Shown here: in pieces, positions 59,893 through 64,000 of the stretch | Position numbering within the stretch: position 1 is the stretch's first letter | Layout of the letters: every line of letters starts with the position of its first letter | Assembly: GCA_021158125.1 (NCBI GenBank) | Contig: JAGGVF010000022.1 | Coordinates: 103,975-167,974, forward strand | DNA from: Candidatus Bathyarchaeota archaeon | Lineage (GTDB): Archaea; Thermoproteota; Bathyarchaeia; Bathyarchaeales; WUQV01 | Direction: 5' to 3' | DNA length: 64,000 bases | The notes under the pieces: generated by a model | The model's input: the letters and a program-made list of their open reading frames with translations, nothing else | Told to the model about the DNA's origin: nothing | Database searches by the model: none | Made by a program: the position numbers and the translations under genes

Positions 59893-61923
59893 TTGGACTT
59901 TACGGAGGTGGCCGCGCTCGGAAGAGTTCTTGTAACTGCTGCTTGGCCCTACATCTACCATTTACCCCACCTTGGAACTTTAATAGGGTCTGTCCTTTCC
60001 GCGGATGTTGTAGCTAGGTATTATAGGCTTAAGGGCGAAGAGGTTCTCTATGTCACTGGCTCTGACGAGCATGGAACCCCCATCGAAGTTGAGGCAATAA
60101 AGCTTGGAGTAAAGCCAAAAGAGTTAACGGATAAAATTCACAGTCAAGTTGTTAGACTTTTCGAAAAATGGGGCTTATCCTTTGACAACTACACCCGGAC
60201 TGAAAACCCAGTCCACAAAAAGTTCATTCAAGAAACCTTTATGAAAATCTATGAAAACGGCTACATATTTACAAAAGAAACTGAAATGCCTTATTGCCCA
60301 AAATGTAAACGTTTTCTTCCAGACAGATTTGTGATAGGCATATGTCCTTACTGCGGCTACGAAAACGCCCGTGGAGACCAATGTGAAAACTGCGGAAGAC
60401 TGCTCGAACCAACCAAGCTAATAGAACCTAAATGCTCAATTTGTGGCTCAACGCCAGAAATTAGAAAAACAAAGCACTGGTATTTCGATCTGCCAAAGTT
60501 TTCAGAAAAACTCTACAAATATATTTCAAAAAACAAGCAGTTCCCGGAAAACGCTAAAAACTTCAGCCTAAACCTGATCAAGGAGGGATTAAAGCCCCGT
60601 CCAATAACTAGGGACAACAAATGGGGGATTCCAGCACCGTTTCCGGGAGCTGAAGGGAAAACAATTTACGTTTGGGTTGAAGCCGTTCTGGGCTACGTTT
60701 CAGCAACCATAGAATATTTCAAAAAAATCGGAAAAGAAGAAGAGTGGAAAAAATTCTGGTTTAACAAGGAAACCAAAACGTTATACTTTATCGGGAAGGA
60801 TAACATTCCCTTCCACACGATAATTTTGCCTGCGTTACTGCTTGCAACCGGAGAGGAATATACGCTTCCATGGAATGTAAACTCAACAGAATTCCTCCTT
60901 CTCGACGGACAAAAGTTTTCCAGAAGCCGAAGAATCGGAGTATGGATAGATGAAGCCTTAGAACTCTTCCCGGCTGATTATTGGCGTTATGTATTAATAG
61001 CGACAAGGCCTGAAACAAGGGATGCAAGTTTTACATGGGGTATATTCCGCGAAAAGGTAAACGCCGACCTAAACGACACATTAGGAAACTTTGTACACCG
61101 CACGTTAACTTTCCTAAACAAGTTCTTCAACGGAGAAATTCCAGCTCCAAAAGAACTGGACGACAAGGATAAGAAGGTTCTAGATGCAATAAAGGAGAAG
61201 GCAAACAAAGTAGGGTTAAGCATCGAAAAATGCAAACTTCAAGAGGCCATAAAAGAAGTTGTTGACCTAAGCCGTATTGGAAACCAATACTTGAATATGA
61301 AGGAACCTTGGATACTCGTTAAAACAGACAGACAAAAAGCAGCAAACGTCTTCTACGTAACAGCACAAATTGTTAAGGCATTAGCCGTTCTGCTGGCTCC
61401 ATTCCTCCCATTCACTGCGGAAAAACTATGGAAACTATTGAATTTGCCCGGAAGTGTTCATAAGCAACGTTGGGAAGAAGCCGTAAAGCCCTTACCCGCT
61501 GGACACAAAGTTGGAAAAGCAAAACCTTTATTCAGAAAAATTGAAGCTAATGAAAAAGAACTGCAAGCCATGCTGGAGAAGGTTAGGTCAAAAATGGAGA
61601 AGGTCTCATATCAAGAGTTTTCTAAACTTGATTTAAGAGTAGGAAAAATAGTTAAGGCTGAAAAAGTTGAAGGTTCAAAAAATCTTCTGAGATTACTGAT
61701 TGATATAGGCGAAGGAGAACCAAGACAAGCTGTAGCTGGAATTGCAAACTACTATAAACCCGAAGAATTGGAAGGAAAATTTGTTGCAGTGATAGCCAAC
61801 CTAGAACCAAAGAAAATATTCGGTATAGAATCCCAAGTCATGATCCTAGCGGCTGAAGACGACAAAACAATCGCTATCTTACAGCCTGAAAGGGAAGTTA
61901 AAGCCGGAAGCAAAATAAGATAA
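59893..61923 (+). CDS. metG: Methionyl-tRNA synthetase
   Basis: This 676-residue synthetase charges tRNA-Met. YIYHLPHLGTLIGSVLSAD has the HIGH-type motif; VTGSDEHGTPIEVEAIKLG is the Met site. The zinc region is CPKC (about 136-139), CPYCG, CENCG and CSICG. The KMSKS-type motif is KFSRSR (about 341-346). The C-terminal EMAP/Trbp111-like tRNA-binding domain (about 575-676, LDLRVGKIVKAEKVEGSKN) is fused. TTG start; the exact start is uncertain. The PHP gene follows directly. Confidence 0.96.
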   Translation: MDFTEVAALGRVLVTAAWPYIYHLPHLGTLIGSVLSADVVARYYRLKGEEVLYVTGSDEHGTPIEVEAIKLGVKPKELTDKIHSQVVRLFEKWGLSFDNYTRTENPVHKKFIQETFMKIYENGYIFTKETEMPYCPKCKRFLPDRFVIGICPYCGYENARGDQCENCGRLLEPTKLIEPKCSICGSTPEIRKTKHWYFDLPKFSEKLYKYISKNKQFPENAKNFSLNLIKEGLKPRPITRDNKWGIPAPFPGAEGKTIYVWVEAVLGYVSATIEYFKKIGKEEEWKKFWFNKETKTLYFIGKDNIPFHTIILPALLLATGEEYTLPWNVNSTEFLLLDGQKFSRSRRIGVWIDEALELFPADYWRYVLIATRPETRDASFTWGIFREKVNADLNDTLGNFVHRTLTFLNKFFNGEIPAPKELDDKDKKVLDAIKEKANKVGLSIEKCKLQEAIKEVVDLSRIGNQYLNMKEPWILVKTDRQKAANVFYVTAQIVKALAVLLAPFLPFTAEKLWKLLNLPGSVHKQRWEEAVKPLPAGHKVGKAKPLFRKIEANEKELQAMLEKVRSKMEKVSYQEFSKLDLRVGKIVKAEKVEGSKNLLRLLIDIGEGEPRQAVAGIANYYKPEELEGKFVAVIANLEPKKIFGIESQVMILAAEDDKTIAILQPEREVKAGSKIR

Positions 61924-62595
61924 GTGAATAAAGATTTGCCCATAAAAATAGACATGCACGTCCACACATTTTATTCTCATGATGGATTAATAACGCCTAC
62001 TCAGCTTGTTTGGCAGCTAAAAAGGAAAAATCTAAACGGAGTAGCCATAACTGACCACGATACAATAAAGGGGTTAAAAATCTTCCGCAAAAAATTGGAA
62101 AAACATGGTTTCCTCTTAATTCCGGGAGTTGAAGTTACAGCGAAAAACGCCCACATAATTGGTCTAAACATATCAGAGAATGTTCCAGCGGGGCTTAGAA
62201 TTGAGGAAACTGTTGATTTAATTCATGAAGCTGGAGGTTTAGCCGTTGCTGCTCATCCAACAGCAGTTTACAGGGGCTGGTCAACTCATCTTTTCGGAAA
62301 GTTTGACTGTATCGAGGTTATAAATGCATCATCCTTCCCCTTCTTCTTCTCAGCTTACCTTAACAGAAAAATTGCCCAAAGTTTTGGGGTTCCTGGAATT
62401 GCAGGGAGCGATGCGCATTATTTTAGGGAGGTTGGCTCAGCTTACACCATTATCGACGCGGACGATTTTAGTGTTGACGGAATCCTTGAAGCCATAAAGA
62501 GAAAGGCTGTAACTCCCTTTGGAAAGCCTATACCCTTGCATGTCAGGTTGAAAAGGGAGGCTTTAACATTTAAAAAAAGGTTTGGTTCTCAGTAG
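61924..62595 (+). CDS. PHP-domain phosphoesterase
   Basis: This 223-residue protein has the PHP metal motifs: KIDMHVHTFYSHDGLITPT at the N-terminus, VAITDHDTIKGLKIF, GVEVTAKNAHIIGLN, AAHPTAVYRGW and GSDAHYFREVG. These His and Asp form a three-metal site. Small PHP proteins of this type often cut nucleoside phosphates or oligonucleotides. The GTG start is next to the MetRS stop. It converges with ftsZ with seven bases of overlap. Substrate unknown. Confidence 0.9.
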   Translation: MNKDLPIKIDMHVHTFYSHDGLITPTQLVWQLKRKNLNGVAITDHDTIKGLKIFRKKLEKHGFLLIPGVEVTAKNAHIIGLNISENVPAGLRIEETVDLIHEAGGLAVAAHPTAVYRGWSTHLFGKFDCIEVINASSFPFFFSAYLNRKIAQSFGVPGIAGSDAHYFREVGSAYTIIDADDFSVDGILEAIKRKAVTPFGKPIPLHVRLKREALTFKKRFGSQ

Positions 62596-63740
62596 TTTTC
62601 CATTTGATAGATTGGCAGTTCGATTTTCAACGGTTTTTCTGGTTCTGCGTATGGCTCCAGATTATAGAGTTGGGGCGCTATCATTCCAAATCCGCTTAGT
62701 AAGTATGGTGAATGTACACCGGTCATGACTAGGGTTACCCGTAACAGCCCGTTCATGTCGGGGTTTATTCTTGCCCCCCAGATAACAAGTGCGTCTTCAT
62801 CCATAAGTTCTGTAACTATTTCAGCCACCCTATTTGCTTCTTCAATAGTCATCTGATTGTCTCCGCAGACATGTATAAGCGCTCCAGTCGCCCCTGCATA
62901 GTCAACATCCAGAAGAGGATTTCTAAGCGCGTTTCTCACGGCTTCTTCCGCTCTGTTTGGAGCATCCGATTCTCCTATTCCGACAACTGCTACTCCGCCC
63001 TTTCTAATTATGGTTTTGAAGTCTGCAAAGTCGAGGTTGATTAAACTTGGCGTTGAGATTGTTTCAACTATTCCCTTTATCATGTTTGCGAGAACTTGGT
63101 CTGCAACCCGGAAGGCTTCGTTTATCGGTAGTTGAGGAACCAACTGCATTAGCTTGTTGTTGTCAATTACCACCACAGTGTCGCACTGTCTCCGCATCTC
63201 GTTTAGGCCCAAGGCTGCATATTCTATTCTACCCTTCTCTATTCTGAAAGGAGTTGTAACCACCCCTACGGTTATTGCGCCTTTCTTACGTGCTATTTCA
63301 GCTATTACTGGTGCTGCCCCGGTGCCTGTTCCTCCACCTAAGCCTGCAGTTATAAAAGCTATATCTGCGCCTGTGAAGAAGTCTTCAATTTTACTTTTTG
63401 ACTCTTCTATTGCCTTTCTGCCTAAGGCTGGGTCTCCTCCGGCTCCCAATCCTCGAGTTGTTTTTTCTCCGATTAGAATTTTGTGCATGGCTCTTGAAGC
63501 GTTTAGGTGGAGTATGTCTGTGTTTATTGCTATCGTTTCTGCTCCTGTTATTCCCATTTCTGTTAAGCGTGTTATTGTGTTGTTTCCGGCTCCGCCTACT
63601 CCAGCGACAACTATTCTGCAGTAGCCTGGCGGTCTAACACCTTCATATGGTGTGGTTTGCCATGCATACTGCAAAACTTGGCTTTTAGGCTTTGCTGTTG
63701 ACGGCAACCCTTCTTCCCCTCTTCCTTCTACGCTTCCCAT
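62589..63740 (-). CDS. ftsZ: Cell division protein FtsZ
   Basis: This 383-residue tubulin-family GTPase builds the division ring. IVVAGVGGAGNNTITRLTEM begins the GTPase. The tubulin signature is GLGGGTGTGAAPVIAEIARK (about 133-152). LINLDFADFKTIIRKGGVAV is the T7 synergy loop. GVTTPFRIEKGRIEYAALGL and VEGIVET-like regions match. The N-terminus (about 40 residues) and the C-terminal tail (KIELPIYQMENY) are specific. The ribbon-helix-helix gene upstream overlaps it by 56 bases. Only one FtsZ is seen here. Confidence 0.97.
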   Translation of the reverse strand: MGSVEGRGEEGLPSTAKPKSQVLQYAWQTTPYEGVRPPGYCRIVVAGVGGAGNNTITRLTEMGITGAETIAINTDILHLNASRAMHKILIGEKTTRGLGAGGDPALGRKAIEESKSKIEDFFTGADIAFITAGLGGGTGTGAAPVIAEIARKKGAITVGVVTTPFRIEKGRIEYAALGLNEMRRQCDTVVVIDNNKLMQLVPQLPINEAFRVADQVLANMIKGIVETISTPSLINLDFADFKTIIRKGGVAVVGIGESDAPNRAEEAVRNALRNPLLDVDYAGATGALIHVCGDNQMTIEEANRVAEIVTELMDEDALVIWGARINPDMNGLLRVTLVMTGVHSPYLLSGFGMIAPQLYNLEPYAEPEKPLKIELPIYQMENY

Positions 63741-63909
63741 TTTTCTTTCTAGTCGGCCTGGTAAGCTTTCTTGTCCACAATTCGTCTTTTATAAGGTCTA
63801 ATACTGCGGTTCTTATCGCTTCAGCTCTGTTTGGGTAAAATTTTTCATTTACGAGCTTATCCAAAGCTTCTAAATAGGGTTCTGGTAGATACAAGGTTAT
63901 GAGTTTCAT
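63685..63909 (-). CDS. Ribbon-helix-helix protein upstream of ftsZ
   Basis: This 74-residue RHH protein begins KLITLYLPEPYLEALDKLVN, then FYPNRAEAIRTAVLDLIKDE, the usual strand-helix-helix dimer. The end (RKKNGKRRRKRGRR) is strongly basic and is read from DNA that also encodes the FtsZ N-terminus in another frame. Co-location suggests that it regulates ftsZ, itself included, or modulates division. Its start has AGGTGA (63916-63921 on the minus strand). Confidence 0.85.
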   Translation of the reverse strand: MKLITLYLPEPYLEALDKLVNEKFYPNRAEAIRTAVLDLIKDELWTRKLTRPTRKKNGKRRRKRGRRVAVNSKA

Positions 63910-63915
63910 TTAGAA

Positions 63916-63990
63916 TCACCTAGATTTTTGAAAGTTTGTTTTATCATATAGCTGTATATATTTGTTTTTAAATATGATTTAAATATGCAA
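63916..63990 (-). promoter_or_regulatory. Promoter region of the RHH-ftsZ operon
   Basis: Reading on the minus strand, CATATTTAAATCATATTTAA holds two copies of a CATATTTAA core in tandem about 55-75 bases upstream of the ATG. They overlap the likely TATA box (ATTTAAAAAC). Tandem sites of this kind are a plausible operator for an RHH dimer. AGGTGA is the ribosome site. Confidence 0.4.
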
Positions 63991-64000
63991 AATGCTTTTC

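Noticed and set aside
1..64000. tRNA genes, rRNA genes, CRISPR arrays and insertion sequences
   Set aside because: By reading the gaps I found no T-arm GGTTCRAAT with acceptor stem, no regularly spaced repeats, and no transposase. A covariance-model search would be decisive for tRNA and small RNAs.

Overview
The window comes from an archaeal chromosome that is AT-rich and densely packed. The archaeal signature genes are Nop5 with fibrillarin, Rpo7 with Spt4, S24e, S27ae, archaeal-type L3/L4/L23/L2/S19, an archaeal type IV pilin, GTP-dependent dephospho-CoA kinase, Trm1, a Thg1-like protein and coenzyme F420 ligase (CofE). FtsZ for cell division together with TACK-like informational genes suggests a Bathyarchaeia-type or related Thermoproteota lineage. 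That placement is inference from gene content, because no rRNA gene is present. TTG and GTG starts are common and usually follow clear GGAG/GGTGA ribosome binding sites. I see no tRNA, rRNA, CRISPR array or intact insertion sequence.

Layout. 0-3 kb: the 3' end of a cofE gene, an inserted 1.4 kb segment carrying a decayed secreted metalloprotease and a small membrane protein, a second broken copy of the cofE end, then a metallo-beta-lactamase-fold hydrolase. The insert is bracketed by a duplicated cofE/hydrolase junction. 3-11 kb: a cell-surface block with a 1031-residue exported glycoprotein (S-layer candidate) among four glycosyltransferases. 11-31 kb: mainly housekeeping genes, including a site-2 protease, IleRS, pyrKD, nop5-fibrillarin, RNase HII, a THEP1 NTPase, Trm1, a ThiT-like thiamine transporter and a 2-oxoacid dehydrogenase E1/E2 operon. 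31-45 kb: a transglutaminase-like protein, SerA, an exported DUF4114-like protein, a possible structured RNA before a YchF-type GTPase, UppS, MTA phosphorylase, a DUF373 protein, a Thg1-like protein, an acetyl-CoA synthetase beta subunit, a DUF4430/ECF transporter pair, a second cofE, an MTHFR-like protein and an ArsB/NhaD-type transporter.

46-50.3 kb is the most accessory-looking region. It has three winged-helix proteins (one gene with no normal start codon), a divergent SpoIIM-family membrane protein, a GC-rich hairpin, and a four-gene operon: type IV pilin, coiled-coil protein, roadblock/LC7 protein with a C-terminal barrel-like domain, and a second roadblock protein. Roadblock proteins regulate small GTPases elsewhere, and a roadblock-family protein (MglB) controls type IV pili in Myxococcus, so this operon is the best candidate for a little-described system.

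50.4-64 kb: a SPOUT methyltransferase, a presenilin-type protease, a flavodoxin, a short S10-type ribosomal operon that stops after S19, the opposite-strand operon PIN-rpo7-spt4-dephospho-CoA kinase-S24e-S27ae, a 53-residue gene, MetRS, a PHP phosphoesterase, and a ribbon-helix-helix protein overlapping ftsZ.
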